A DNA stretch of 64,000 nt from Ramlibacter sp. PS4R-6 (GCF_037572775.1 NZ_JBBHKA010000001.1:3720001-3784000); one strand, 5' to 3'. Shown: positions 36,199 to 46,147, counted from the first letter of the stretch. Notes: a model not told the origin generated them from the letters alone. Numbers and translations are program-made.

Positions 36199-37503
36199 AT
36201 GAAACGCAAACTTTCCGCGCTCGTCCTCGCCGCGGCGGCCAGCTTCGCCGCCCACGCGCAGACCGAGATCCAGTGGTGGCATTCGATGGTGGCCGTCAAC
36301 GCCGAAACCGTGAACGGGCTGGCCGCCGATTTCAACGCGAAGCAGAAGGAATACAAGGTCGTCCCCGTCTACAAGGGCGTCTACGACGAGTCGATGACGG
36401 CCGCGATCGCCGCCTTCCGCGCCGGCAACGCGCCGCACATCCTGCAGGTGTTCGAGGTGGGCACGGCGACGATGATGGCCTCCAAGGGCGCCGTCGTGCC
36501 GGTGAGCAAGATCATGGCCGACGCCGGCAAGAAGTTCGACCCCGCCGCCTACGTGCCGGCCGTGGCGGGCTACTACACCGCGCCCAGCGGGCAGATGCTG
36601 AGCTTCCCCTTCAACAGCTCGACCACCGTGTTCTACGTGAACAAGGACGCGTTCACGGCGGCGGGCCTGGACACGAGCAACCTGCCGAAGACCTGGCCCG
36701 AAGTCGCGCTCGCTGCGGCCAAGCTCAAGGCCAGCGGCCACAAGTGCCCGCTCACGATCGCGTGGCAGGGCTGGACCCAGCTGGAGAGCTTCTCCACCTG
36801 GCACAACACGCTGCTCGCGACCAAGCGCAACGGCCTGGACGGCATGGACGCCCGCCTCGTGGCGAATTCGCCGCTGCACGTGCGCCACATCGAGAACCTG
36901 GCGAACATGGCCAAGACGGGCCTGTTCGTCTACAAGGGCCGCGCCAACGCGGCCGAGGCGTCGTTCGTCTCCGGCGAGTGCGCCATGATCACCACGTCGT
37001 CCGGCTTCTACGGCAACGCGTCCAAGAACGCCAAGTTCAAGTTCTCGGTCTCCACCCTGCCCTACTACCCCGACGTCGCCGGTGCGCCGCAGAACACCGT
37101 CATCGGCGGCGCCAGCCTGTGGGTGATGGCCGGCAAGAAGCCCGAGGAATACAAGGGCGTGGCCGAGTTCTTCAGCTACCTGTCGCAGCCCGAGGTCCAG
37201 TCGAAGTTCCACAAGACGACCGGCTACCTGCCGATCACGATGGCGGCCTACAAGCTCACGGAGCAGTCGGGCTTCTACAAGGAGAACCCGGGGACGGACA
37301 CCGCCGTCAACCAGATGATCCGCAAGACCACGGACAAGTCGCGCGGCATCCGCCTGGGCAACTACGTGCAGATCCGCGCCATCGAGGACGAGGAATTCGA
37401 GCAGGTCTGGGCCGGCAAGAAGTCGGCGAAGGAAGCGCTCGACTCGATCGTGAAGCGCGGGAACGAGTTGCTCGAACGTTTCCAGAAAGCCAACAAGGGC
37501 TGA
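36199..37503 (+). CDS. ugpB: sn-Glycerol-3-phosphate ABC transporter, binding protein UgpB
   Basis: A 434-residue periplasmic solute-binding protein: a signal peptide (MKRKLSALVLAAAASFAAHAQ), then the mature start TEIQWWHSMVA typical of UgpB, with the family features FPFNSSTTVFYVNKDAF and IGGASLWVMAGK. It binds glycerol-3-phosphate or glycerophosphodiesters for import. GGAG lies upstream of the ATG. It is the first gene of a complete ugpBAEC-ugpQ set, followed by a hairpin that may reduce expression of the membrane components relative to the binding protein. Confidence 0.95.
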   Translation: MKRKLSALVLAAAASFAAHAQTEIQWWHSMVAVNAETVNGLAADFNAKQKEYKVVPVYKGVYDESMTAAIAAFRAGNAPHILQVFEVGTATMMASKGAVVPVSKIMADAGKKFDPAAYVPAVAGYYTAPSGQMLSFPFNSSTTVFYVNKDAFTAAGLDTSNLPKTWPEVALAAAKLKASGHKCPLTIAWQGWTQLESFSTWHNTLLATKRNGLDGMDARLVANSPLHVRHIENLANMAKTGLFVYKGRANAAEASFVSGECAMITTSSGFYGNASKNAKFKFSVSTLPYYPDVAGAPQNTVIGGASLWVMAGKKPEEYKGVAEFFSYLSQPEVQSKFHKTTGYLPITMAAYKLTEQSGFYKENPGTDTAVNQMIRKTTDKSRGIRLGNYVQIRAIEDEEFEQVWAGKKSAKEALDSIVKRGNELLERFQKANKG

Positions 37504-37519
37504 CCGCACTCGGCAAATC

Positions 37520-37545
37520 AAAAAGCGGCCCGCGGGCCGCTTTTT
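37520..37545 (+). terminator. Intra-operon hairpin with T-run, between ugpB and ugpA
   Basis: A-rich 5' side, then AGCGGCCC and its complement GGGCCGCT, ending TTTTT at 37541-37545: a complete intrinsic-terminator shape 17 bases after the ugpB stop and 19 before ugpA. Within an operon such a hairpin typically causes partial termination or 3'-end protection, giving an excess of binding-protein mRNA. Confidence 0.8.
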
Positions 37546-37563
37546 CTTGATAATCGAAAGACG

Positions 37564-38445
37564 ATGGAGAAGAAGGTCACGTTCCGGTCGGCGTGGTTGC
37601 CGTGGGCGCTCTTGGCGCCGCAGGCGATCATCATCCTGGTGTTCTTCTACTGGCCGGCCGTGCAGACGCTGATCCAGTCGTTCCAGCAGCAGGACGCCTT
37701 CGGCGCTTCGGTGGTGTGGATCGGGCTGGAGAACTTCCGCAACCTGTTCAACGACGAGACCTACCTGGCCTCGTTCGCCGTCACCGCGAAGTTCTCGCTG
37801 CTGGTGGCGTTCTTCGGCATCGCGCTGTCGCTGGTGCTGGCGTACTTCGCCGACCGCGTCGCGCGCGGCGCGCTCTTCTACCGCACGCTCCTGATCTGGC
37901 CGTACGCCGTCGCCCCTGCGGTGGCCGGCGTGATCTGGCTGTTCCTGTTCTCGCCCAGCATCGGCATGATCGCCTACGCCCTGCGCCAGGCCGACATCCG
38001 CTGGGACCCGCTCCTGGACAGCAACCACGCGATGGCGCTCGTCGTCATCGCCGCCGTGTGGAAGCAGATCTCCTACAACTTCCTGTTCTTCGTCGCAGGC
38101 CTGCAAAGCATCCCGCGTTCGCTGGTCGAGGCGGCGGCGATCGACGGGGCCGGGCCGTGGCGGCGTTTCTGGACGATCCAGTTCCCGCTGCTGTCGCCCA
38201 CCACCTTCTTCCTCCTGGTGATCAACGTGGTGTACGCCTTCTTCGACACCTTCGGCATCATCGACGCGGCCACGCACGGCGGCCCGGGCAAGGACACCGC
38301 CATCCTGGTCTACAAGGTCTACTTCGACGGCTTCAAGGCGCTGGACCTCGGCGGCTCCGCCGCGCAGTCCGCGGTGCTGATGGTGATCGTGATCGCGCTC
38401 ACCGTCATCCAGTTCCGCTTCGTGGAGAAGAAGGTGAATTACTGA
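37564..38445 (+). CDS. ugpA: sn-Glycerol-3-phosphate ABC transporter permease UgpA
   Basis: A 293-residue inner-membrane permease with six hydrophobic segments. The cytoplasmic EAA loop that docks with the ATPase is [20 protein letters not shown] near residue 190. The stop overlaps the ugpE start by one base (TGATG). It forms the heterodimeric channel with UgpE. The gene begins 19 bases after the hairpin that follows ugpB. Confidence 0.95.
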   Translation: MEKKVTFRSAWLPWALLAPQAIIILVFFYWPAVQTLIQSFQQQDAFGASVVWIGLENFRNLFNDETYLASFAVTAKFSLLVAFFGIALSLVLAYFADRVARGALFYRTLLIWPYAVAPAVAGVIWLFLFSPSIGMIAYALRQADIRWDPLLDSNHAMALVVIAAVWKQISYNFLFFVAGLQSIPRSLVEAAAIDGAGPWRRFWTIQFPLLSPTTFFLLVINVVYAFFDTFGIIDAATHGGPGKDTAILVYKVYFDGFKALDLGGSAAQSAVLMVIVIALTVIQFRFVEKKVNY

Positions 38446-39299
38446 TGGTCGAGCGCAACCGTTTCCTCACCATCCTCACGCACGTCGTGCTCGTGCTGGG
38501 CGTGCTCGTCGTGGCCTTCCCCGTCTACCTCACGTTCATCGCGGCCACCCACACGGCGCAGGAAGTCGTGCAGGTGCCGATGCCGCTGACACCCGGCAGC
38601 CACGTCGTCGAGAACTTCCGGGCCGTGATCACGGGCGACCGCCACGGCGCCGGCACGAACGCACCCGTGGGCCGCATGATGACCGTGAGCCTGGTGATGG
38701 CGCTGGCGATCGCCATCGGCAAGATCGCCATCTCGCTGCTGTCGGCGTTCGCGATCGTCTACTTCCGCTTCCCCTTCCGCATGGCGTTCTTCTGGGCGAT
38801 CTTCATCACGCTCATGCTGCCGGTGGAGGTGCGCATCCTGCCCACGTACAAGGTCGTGTCGGACCTGGGAATGCTCAATTCGTACGCGGGGCTCACGGTG
38901 CCGCTGATCGCATCGGCAACGGCGACCTTCCTGTACCGCCAGTTCTTCCTCACCGTGCCCGACGAACTGGCCGAGGCGGCGCGCATGGACGGCGCCGGGC
39001 CGCTGCGCTTCTTCAAGGACGTGCTGCTGCCGCTGTCGGCCACGAGCACGGCCGCGCTCTTCGTCATCCAGTTCATCTACGGCTGGAACCAGTACCTGTG
39101 GCCCCTGCTGGTGACCACGGAAGAGCGCATGTACCCGGTGGTCATGGGCATCAAGCAGATGATCCCCACCGGCGGCGACGCGCAGGTCGAGTGGAACCTG
39201 GTGATGGCCACGGCCATCCTGGCGATGATCCCGCCGGCGCTGGTCGTGATGCTGATGCAGAAGTGGTTCGTGCGCGGGCTGGTGGATACGGAGAAATAA
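38445..39299 (+). CDS. ugpE: sn-Glycerol-3-phosphate ABC transporter permease UgpE
   Basis: A 284-residue MalG-type permease; hydrophobic segments span the length and the EAA loop [21 protein letters not shown] is present near residue 185. The start shares a base with the ugpA stop and the stop is 4 bases before ugpC, so expression is tightly coupled. It pairs with UgpA as the second half of the channel. Confidence 0.95.
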   Translation: MVERNRFLTILTHVVLVLGVLVVAFPVYLTFIAATHTAQEVVQVPMPLTPGSHVVENFRAVITGDRHGAGTNAPVGRMMTVSLVMALAIAIGKIAISLLSAFAIVYFRFPFRMAFFWAIFITLMLPVEVRILPTYKVVSDLGMLNSYAGLTVPLIASATATFLYRQFFLTVPDELAEAARMDGAGPLRFFKDVLLPLSATSTAALFVIQFIYGWNQYLWPLLVTTEERMYPVVMGIKQMIPTGGDAQVEWNLVMATAILAMIPPALVVMLMQKWFVRGLVDTEK

Positions 39300-39303
39300 G
39301 AAG

Positions 39304-40307
<1,004 letters not shown>

Positions 40308-40311
<4 letters not shown>

Positions 40312-41066
40312 AGGCCTGGCCCTACCCGCGCTGGGTCGCCCATCGCGGTGCGGGCAAGCTTGCGCCGGAGAACACGCTGGCGGCGTTCCGCCTCGGCGCG
40401 CAGCACGGCTACCGCATGTTCGAGTGCGACGCGAAGCTGTCGTCGGACGGCGTGCCCTTCCTGATGCACGACGCGACACTGGACCGCACGACGAACGCAA
40501 AAGCGGTGTTCGGCCCCGCCCCCAGCAATGTGGGCGGCGACCATGCGTGGGCCGAGCTCGCGCGGCTGGACGCGGGCAGCTGGCACTCGCGCAGCTACGC
40601 GGGCGAGCCGCTGCCGACGCTGGAGAACATCGCGCACTACTGCCTCGCCAACGGCTTCTTCCTGAACATCGAGATCAAGCCGACGCCGGGCACCGAGCGC
40701 GCCACGGGGGAAGTCGTCGCGCGCCACGCGGCGCGCTTGTGGAACGACGCGGTGGTGCCGCCGCTTCTCACATCGTTCCGCCCCGAAGCGCTGGAAGGCG
40801 CGCTGGCCACGGCGGCGCAGCTGCCGCGCGGCTTGCTGCTCGACACCTTGTGGGACGGCTGGTTCGAAGCGGCGAAGAAGCTCGATGTCGTGGCCATCGT
40901 CTGCAACCACGCCTTGTGGGACGCGGCCACGGTCAAGCGCGCGCACGACGCCGGCTGGCGGTGCCTGAGCTACACCGTCAACGACGAATGGGCCGCGCAG
41001 CGCCTGCTGGCGCTCGGCACCGACGGCGTCATCACCGACCGCGTGGACCTCTTTGCGCCGCTGTAG
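40308..41066 (+). CDS. ugpQ: Glycerophosphodiester phosphodiesterase UgpQ
   Basis: A 252-residue GDPD with the expected catalytic set: His12-Arg13 (AHRGAG), Glu39 and Asp41 ([11 protein letters not shown]) and His54 ([11 protein letters not shown]), plus NIEIKP. It cleaves imported glycerophosphodiesters to glycerol-3-phosphate and an alcohol in the cytoplasm. It overlaps ugpC, completing the ugpBAEC-Q operon, and it abuts the DUF3501 stop tail to tail without any gap. Confidence 0.94.
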
Positions 41067-41663
41067 CTAGCGCAGGTCGCCGGCGAGTGAGGCGAGCGTT
41101 TCCGGCGCAATGTGCACGTGCGCCGGGTAGTTGCGGTGGTCGCAGCCGAGCATCACGCCGGCGCCCGCCTTCACCGCGGCAATCATCGGCCGCGTGAACT
41201 CGAAGCGCACGAAGTGCACGGCCGAGGTTTTCTCGTCGTTCTCGCGGTCGAGGTCCTCGTCGGCGATCGCGTACACGCGCTCGTGGCCCTCGACCTCGAC
41301 GAACATGCGGTCCTCGATGCCGATCAGCCGGGCGAGCTCGCGCCGGCGCTCGTTCTCGTCGGGGTACTCGATGAGCATCGTCGCCTTCCAGTTCGTGCCG
41401 TCCGGCACCAGCGGCGCGTAGGTGTCGATCTCCGACTGGATGCCCTCCTCCTCGAAGATCTTCTCGATGCGCAGCATCTCCTGCACCTGGTAGCGGATGG
41501 TCATCTCGCTTTCGAACTGCAGCGTGACGTGGTCGCCCAGTCCGACGCTGCGCAGCTTGCGGTGCGCGATGACCTCGCCCTTGTGCGCCTTGCGCCACTT
41601 GCTGTAGGCCTCCAGCGTCATGAGGCTGTCGTGCGTGATCTTGCCTGTCAGTTGCATGGTCAT
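41067..41663 (-). CDS. DUF3501 family protein
   Basis: A 198-residue soluble protein of a family without known function. The N-terminus LTHDSLMTLEAYSKWRKAHKGEVIAHRKLR-like pattern is typical, and the centre is rich in Glu/Asp and predicted helical; the C-terminus has RNYPAHVHI. I see no metal motif. The start overlaps the Fe-S protein gene by four bases (ATGA). DUF3501, an Fe-S/CCG protein and rubrerythrin form a recurring three-gene unit, so a role connected with oxidative or iron-sulfur chemistry is inferred. Confidence 0.88.
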   Translation of the reverse strand: MTMQLTGKITHDSLMTLEAYSKWRKAHKGEVIAHRKLRSVGLGDHVTLQFESEMTIRYQVQEMLRIEKIFEEEGIQSEIDTYAPLVPDGTNWKATMLIEYPDENERRRELARLIGIEDRMFVEVEGHERVYAIADEDLDRENDEKTSAVHFVRFEFTRPMIAAVKAGAGVMLGCDHRNYPAHVHIAPETLASLAGDLR

Positions 41664-43009
41664 TCCAACCCGTACGCCTTGCGCACCAGCGACAGCGGAT
41701 GTTCAAGTTTCGGCTCGCCCAGCGCATTCACCTCGAAGCCCTGGCCGATGTGGTGGCCGGCCAGGGCGCAGTCGGAGCTGATGTAGTCGGGCGCACCGCC
41801 TGCGGGGTGGTCGGCCATGCGCTTGAAGAGCGGCTTGCCGATCTTCATCGCGACCTCGTGCGTGCCCTTCTTGACGCCATACGTTCCCGCATGGCCCGAG
41901 CATCGCTCGTTCGTGTGCACCTGCGTGCCCGGCACCATCTTCAGCACTTCCTCGGTTTTCCGGCCGATGTTCTGCACGCGCTGGTGGCAGGGCGTGTGGT
42001 AACTCACCTTGCCCAGCGGCACGGGGAACTCGGTCTTGAGCAGCCCGTCGCGGCGGCGCGCGGCGAGGTACTCGAACGGATCCCACATCGCCGCCTTCAC
42101 CGCCTGCACGTCGGCGTCCTGCGGATACATGAGCGGAAGCTCCTGCTTGAACATCAGCGTGCAACTGGGCACGGGCGTGAGGATGGCCCAGCCTTCCTTC
42201 GCGTACTTCGCCAGCACGGGGATGTTGGCCTGTTTGCTGGCGTCGACCGAATCGAGGTCGCCCAGCTCCAGCTTGGGCATGCCGCAGCACTTCTCCTTGT
42301 TCACGACCACGTAGGGAATCTCGTTGTGGTCGAGGATCTTCAGCAGGTCCAGCCCGATGCCGGGCTCGTTGTAGTTGACGTAGCAGGTGGCGTAGATCGC
42401 GACCTTGCCCGGCGTGCGCTCACCATCCTTGACGGGCTGCTCCTTCGCCTTCGGCGCACTGCTGCGAAAGCGCCGCGTGGCGAGCGAGGGCAGCCACGCG
42501 TTGCGGTCGACATCCAGCGTCTTTTCGATGACGGCGCGCGCGGGCTTCGTCGCGTTCACCGCATTCACGACCTGCGTCACCACCGGGATGCCCGCGAGCT
42601 GGCCGTGCACGTCGGTGGACGACAGCATCTTCGAGCCGAAGCCGACCTCGCCCTTCCTGAACTTGATGGCCTTCGCGCGCAGCATGGTGTGCGGGAAATC
42701 CACGTTCCACTCGTGCGGCGGAACGTAGGGGCACTTGGTCATGTAGCACAGGTCGCACAGGTAGCAGTGGTCGACCACCTTCCAGTAGTCCTGCTTGTCG
42801 ACCCCGTCGACCTCGCCCGTCTTGCCTTCGTCCACCAGGTCGAAGAGCGTGGGGAACGAGTTGCACAGGCTGACGCAGCGGCGGCAGCCGTGGCAGATGT
42901 CGAAGATGCGTTCGAGCTCGTTGAGCGCGGACGCCTCGTCCCAGTAGTCCGCGCTTTTCCAGTCGATCGGATGGCGCGTGGGCGCCTCTAGGTTGCCTTC
43001 ACGCGCCAT
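41660..43009 (-). CDS. Heterodisulfide reductase-like Fe-S protein (GlpC-like)
   Basis: A 449-residue protein with two 4Fe-4S motifs, Cys39-x2-Cys42-x2-Cys45-x3-Cys49 (CHGCRRCVSLC) and CYLCDLCYMTKCP near 92, then two CCG-type domains: KCCGMPKLE and, further on, HTPCHQR with ERCSGHAG, where one Cys of the canonical CCG is Ser. The layout resembles GlpC or HdrD and suggests electron transfer between a soluble donor and quinone. The gene follows rubrerythrin (11-base gap) and overlaps DUF3501. Despite the adjacent ugp operon it is probably not a GlpC, as no glpA/B are present. Confidence 0.9.
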   Translation of the reverse strand: MAREGNLEAPTRHPIDWKSADYWDEASALNELERIFDICHGCRRCVSLCNSFPTLFDLVDEGKTGEVDGVDKQDYWKVVDHCYLCDLCYMTKCPYVPPHEWNVDFPHTMLRAKAIKFRKGEVGFGSKMLSSTDVHGQLAGIPVVTQVVNAVNATKPARAVIEKTLDVDRNAWLPSLATRRFRSSAPKAKEQPVKDGERTPGKVAIYATCYVNYNEPGIGLDLLKILDHNEIPYVVVNKEKCCGMPKLELGDLDSVDASKQANIPVLAKYAKEGWAILTPVPSCTLMFKQELPLMYPQDADVQAVKAAMWDPFEYLAARRRDGLLKTEFPVPLGKVSYHTPCHQRVQNIGRKTEEVLKMVPGTQVHTNERCSGHAGTYGVKKGTHEVAMKIGKPLFKRMADHPAGGAPDYISSDCALAGHHIGQGFEVNALGEPKLEHPLSLVRKAYGLE

Positions 43010-43020
43010 CTTCTGGGACT

Positions 43021-43443
43021 TCAGTCGGCGAGTTCGTTCAGCGCCTTGGTGTAGCGGTTCGCATGCGAACGCTCGGCCTTGGCCAGCGTCTCGAACCAGT
43101 CGGCGATTTCGTCGAAGCCTTCGGAGCGCGCGGTCTTGGCCATGCCCGGGTACATGTCGGTGTACTCGTGCGTTTCGCCGGCGACGGCGGCCTTCAGGTT
43201 GTCGCGCGTCGGGCCGATCGGCAGGCCGGTGGCGGGGTCACCCACCTGCTCGAGCCATTCGAGGTGGCCGTGCGCATGGCCCGTCTCGCCTTCGGCGGTG
43301 GAGCGGAACAGCGCGGCGACATCGTTCTGGCCTTCCACGTCGGCCTTGTTTGCGAAGTAGAGATAGCGGCGGTTCGCCTGCGATTCGCCGGCGAATGCGG
43401 CCTTCAGGTTCTCTTCCGTCTTCGAGCCCTTGAGGGAAGCCAT
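43021..43443 (-). CDS. Rubrerythrin family protein
   Basis: A 140-residue ferritin-like di-iron protein. The ligand-bearing helices are visible: [24 protein letters not shown] and AERSHANRY, giving the two ExxH pairs and additional Glu. It lacks the C-terminal rubredoxin domain of classical rubrerythrin, so electrons must come from a partner, plausibly the adjacent Fe-S protein. The family reduces hydrogen peroxide. AGGAGAACACACC precedes the ATG on the minus strand. Upstream lies a region with tandem repeats. Confidence 0.93.
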   Translation of the reverse strand: MASLKGSKTEENLKAAFAGESQANRRYLYFANKADVEGQNDVAALFRSTAEGETGHAHGHLEWLEQVGDPATGLPIGPTRDNLKAAVAGETHEYTDMYPGMAKTARSEGFDEIADWFETLAKAERSHANRYTKALNELAD

Positions 43444-43501
43444 GGTGTGTTCTCCTGTGTTGAAAGGCGCGATGAGCGTAGCGCGGCGGCGAGAACACCG
43501 T

Positions 43502-43541
43502 CCAATTGGCGGCGGCTATCCATCCAATTGACTGCAGCTAT
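43502..43541. promoter_or_regulatory. Tandem repeat CCAATTG-N6-GCTAT, two copies
   Basis: Copies at 43502-43519 and 43524-43541 share CCAATTG, a 6-base variable spacer, then GCTAT; the period is 22 bases, close to two helical turns. They sit 59-98 bases upstream of the rubrerythrin start and 77 bases upstream of the VOC gene, in a divergent promoter region. This spacing suggests a regulator binding on one DNA face. Confidence 0.5.
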
Positions 43542-43570
43542 TACTCAGCAGTTTCGATAGCATCGAGCAG

Positions 43571-43603
43571 TTACGCTATAGTAAACGCGTTACGCAATGG
43601 TAA
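43571..43603. promoter_or_regulatory. Tandem operator-like palindromes TTAC-N6-GTAA, two copies
   Basis: TTACGCTATAGTAA at 43571-43584 and TTACGCAATGGTAA at 43590-43603: each is an inverted repeat, and the two form a direct repeat with a 19-base period. They lie 15-47 bases before the VOC gene start and overlap its probable -10/start region, as expected for a repressor operator. No regulator gene is adjacent. Confidence 0.6.
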
Positions 43604-43617
43604 ATCGAGGAGCCGAC

Positions 43618-44220
43618 ATGACGACCGCGCAGTTGCCGCCGCCCGCGCCCATCCACCAGCTGCACCACTACGCCTACCGGGCCAAGGACGCGGAGGAAAC
43701 GCGGCGCTTCTACGAAGACATCCTGGGCCTGCCGCTGTACCACATCATCCAGAGCGACGTGGTGCCGAGCACCGGCGAATATTGCCCGTACACGCACTTC
43801 TTCTTCCGCCTGCAGGACGGCTCGTTCATCGCCTTCTTCGACCTCGGCGACGACCAGGCCGCCGAGCCCTCGCCCAACACGCCCAAGTGGGTGAACCACA
43901 TCTCCTTCCGCGTCGACTCCATCGACGACCTGAAGGCGATGAAGGCGCGGCTGGAGGCCAACGGCGTCGAGGTGCTGGGCATCACCGACCACCACATCTT
44001 CGACAGCATCTACTTCTTCGACCCCAACGGCGTGCGGCTGGAGCTCACCGCCCAGCGCGCCGACGAGTTCCAGATGCTCGAGGAGAGCAGGACCGCGCAC
44101 AAGCGCCTGCAGGAGTGGACGGCGCGCAAGGAACAGTGGCGCAAGGACCGCGCGGCCGGCAGGGCCAGCCAGCCGCTCAAGCCGCAGCAGAATGACAGGC
44201 CCGAATACGTGAAGAAGTGA
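43618..44220 (+). CDS. VOC family (glyoxalase/extradiol dioxygenase-like) protein
   Basis: A 200-residue vicinal-oxygen-chelate protein: two beta-alpha-beta3 modules, the first starting IHQLHHYAYRAKDAEETRRFYEDILGL-like and the second VNHISFRVDSIDDLKAM. Possible metal ligands are His in the first strand, His in NHISF and Glu in RLELT. Members include extradiol dioxygenases and lyases; the substrate is unknown. ATG 43618 is preceded by GAGGAG at good spacing, favoured over an in-frame GTG/ATG start 7 codons upstream. It is the first gene of an operon with an FAD monooxygenase 4 bases downstream, pointing to aromatic-compound metabolism. Confidence 0.87.
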   Translation: MTTAQLPPPAPIHQLHHYAYRAKDAEETRRFYEDILGLPLYHIIQSDVVPSTGEYCPYTHFFFRLQDGSFIAFFDLGDDQAAEPSPNTPKWVNHISFRVDSIDDLKAMKARLEANGVEVLGITDHHIFDSIYFFDPNGVRLELTAQRADEFQMLEESRTAHKRLQEWTARKEQWRKDRAAGRASQPLKPQQNDRPEYVKK

Positions 44221-44224
44221 GGCC

Positions 44225-45937
44225 ATGGCGGAGGGATACGCGCGTGTCGCGCTGACGAACAGCTACGAATTCGCGCAGGGCTCGGGCTACGCGCTGCCGG
44301 AGTACCCGTTCGTCGCGCCGCCCGAGCTCGGCAGCGGCAAACCCGGCCGCCATGCGATCGTGATCGCCGGCGGCGGCCTCGCCGGCCTGACCATGGCGTG
44401 CAGCCTCGCGCGCCTGGGCGTCGCCGCCGTCCTGCTCGACGAGGACAACACGGTCGGCGTCAAGGGCGCATCCTCGCGCGGCATCTGCTACACGCAGCGT
44501 TCGCTGGAGATCTTCCAGCGCCTCGGTGTGTACGACAAGATCGCCGGCAAGGGCATCCAGTGGAGCGTGGGCCGCACCTTCGCCGGCGACGACGAGGTGT
44601 ACTCGTTCGACCTGAAGCAGCAGGCGCAGTACAACCTGTCGTGCCAGCCGCCCTTCATCAACATCCAGCAGTTCTACATCGAGGCCTTCCTCGTCGACCG
44701 CATCCGCGAGCTGGGCCACGTGGACCTGCGCTGGAACAACCGCATCACCGCTTTCCAGGACGGCCGCGTGGCCACGCTCACGGTCGCCACGCCGCAGGGT
44801 GAATACACCATCGAAGCCGATCACGTGATCGACGCCACGGGCTCGCGCTCGCCCTTCCGCAAGTGGGTCGGCGCTTCGGTCACGGCCAAGAAGGGCGACG
44901 ACCGCTGGTGCATCGCCGACGTGCGCTTCTCCAAGCACCCGCCGGTGGAGCGCCACACCTGGATCGAGGCGCCGTTCAATGACAACCGCGCCGTGTGGCA
45001 GCACCTGATGGGTGACGGCGTCTGGCGCATCGACTACCAGATGGCCCCCAATGCCGACCCCGAGCAGGTCAGCCGCGAGGACGTGGTGCGCGAGCGCCTG
45101 TCGCGCCAGTTCGGCGCCGACTGCGAACTGGAGATCGTCTGGGTCGGCCCCTATGCGTACCGCAGCGAGTGCGTCGACCAGATGCGGCATGGCCGCGTGT
45201 TCTTCATGGGCGACGCCGCGAAGGTCGTCAGCCCCTTCGGCGCGCGCGGCGGAAACACCGGGATCGCCGATGCGGAGAACCTCGCCTGGAAGCTCGCAGC
45301 GGTCGTCAAGGGCCGGGCGGCGCCATCGCTGCTCGACACGTACCACGACGAGCGGCATGAAGCCGCACGCCAGAACGTGCTGGTCACGAATCGCACGGCA
45401 CGCTTCCTGCGCCCCGCGGACGGTGCGGAGAGGCTGTTTCGCTCGGCCGCCCTGAGCCTCGCGCGGCAGTATCCCTTCGCCCGGCAGTTCGTGAACACCG
45501 GCCGCATGGCGATCGCCAACCCGTACACCGCTTCGCGCGCCTGCTGCGACGGCGGCGGGCTGCCGGTGCAGAACGTTGCCTTCCGGTGGGCCGACGGAGC
45601 GGCGGGAACCGTCAACGACTTGCTGCAGTGGGCCGATGGGCGCTTGCTGCTCATGCTCTTCGGCGATGTCGCAGCGAGCGACCTGCGCCGCGTGCAGGCC
45701 CTGGCGGCCAGCGCGCCGCTGCTTGCGGTACAGGTGGTGGGCAAAGGCGACAGGGCCGCCGCACGCGAGCATGTGCGCGATCCACAGGGGCACCTCAAGG
45801 GCGCTTGCCATGTGTTCGGGCATTCGTGGGCGCTGGTGCGGCCGGACGCCTATGTCGCCGCGACGGGCGAAGCCGTCGATGCTTCCCTCGTGGAAGCCTT
45901 GGGCAAGGCACTGGGAACGGCGGAGGTCGCAGCATGA
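44225..45937 (+). CDS. FAD-dependent monooxygenase (aromatic hydroxylase type)
   Basis: A 570-residue flavoprotein of the p-hydroxybenzoate/phenol hydroxylase class. FAD motif GGGLAG (49-54) near the N-terminus; DATGSRSPFRK is the mid-protein DG/ATG motif; GRVFFMGDAAKVVSPFGARGGNTGI is the GD motif. A thioredoxin-like C-terminal region (from about 440) is also typical. It would hydroxylate an aromatic substrate with NAD(P)H and oxygen. Next genes are VOC upstream (4-base gap) and DUF2783 downstream (overlapping by 4 bases). Confidence 0.9.
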   Translation: MAEGYARVALTNSYEFAQGSGYALPEYPFVAPPELGSGKPGRHAIVIAGGGLAGLTMACSLARLGVAAVLLDEDNTVGVKGASSRGICYTQRSLEIFQRLGVYDKIAGKGIQWSVGRTFAGDDEVYSFDLKQQAQYNLSCQPPFINIQQFYIEAFLVDRIRELGHVDLRWNNRITAFQDGRVATLTVATPQGEYTIEADHVIDATGSRSPFRKWVGASVTAKKGDDRWCIADVRFSKHPPVERHTWIEAPFNDNRAVWQHLMGDGVWRIDYQMAPNADPEQVSREDVVRERLSRQFGADCELEIVWVGPYAYRSECVDQMRHGRVFFMGDAAKVVSPFGARGGNTGIADAENLAWKLAAVVKGRAAPSLLDTYHDERHEAARQNVLVTNRTARFLRPADGAERLFRSAALSLARQYPFARQFVNTGRMAIANPYTASRACCDGGGLPVQNVAFRWADGAAGTVNDLLQWADGRLLLMLFGDVAASDLRRVQALAASAPLLAVQVVGKGDRAAAREHVRDPQGHLKGACHVFGHSWALVRPDAYVAATGEAVDASLVEALGKALGTAEVAA

Positions 45938-46143
45938 AGACGGATCTGAACCTGAAGGATGCCGACGGCTTCTACGAGCGCCTCCTCGATGCGCACGAGG
46001 GCCTGACACCGGAGCAGTCGCAGCTGCTGAACGCGCGGCTCGTGCTGCTGCTGGCCAACCAGGTCGGCGACCCCGAGGTTCTGGCGCGCTGCGTGGACGC
46101 TGCGCGCAACATGCCCTCTGGTATCGTTCAGCCCAAGGGCTGA
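45934..46143 (+). CDS. DUF2783 domain-containing small protein
   Basis: A 69-residue protein starting MKTDLNLKDADGFYERLLDAHEGL-like and having LLNARLVLLLANQVGD and a C-terminal RNMPSG. It is wholly helical-looking. DUF2783 proteins are small partners found beside FAD-dependent monooxygenases in Burkholderiales; function is unknown. The ATG overlaps the monooxygenase stop by 4 bases, so it is co-translated. Confidence 0.85.
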   Translation: MKTDLNLKDADGFYERLLDAHEGLTPEQSQLLNARLVLLLANQVGDPEVLARCVDAARNMPSGIVQPKG

Positions 46144-46147
46144 ACAC

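Noticed and set aside
41660..43009. Fe-S/CCG gene as glpC of the glycerol-3-phosphate dehydrogenase
   Set aside because: No glpA or glpB is present; the gene is coupled to rubrerythrin and DUF3501, and its neighbour ugpQ is convergent.
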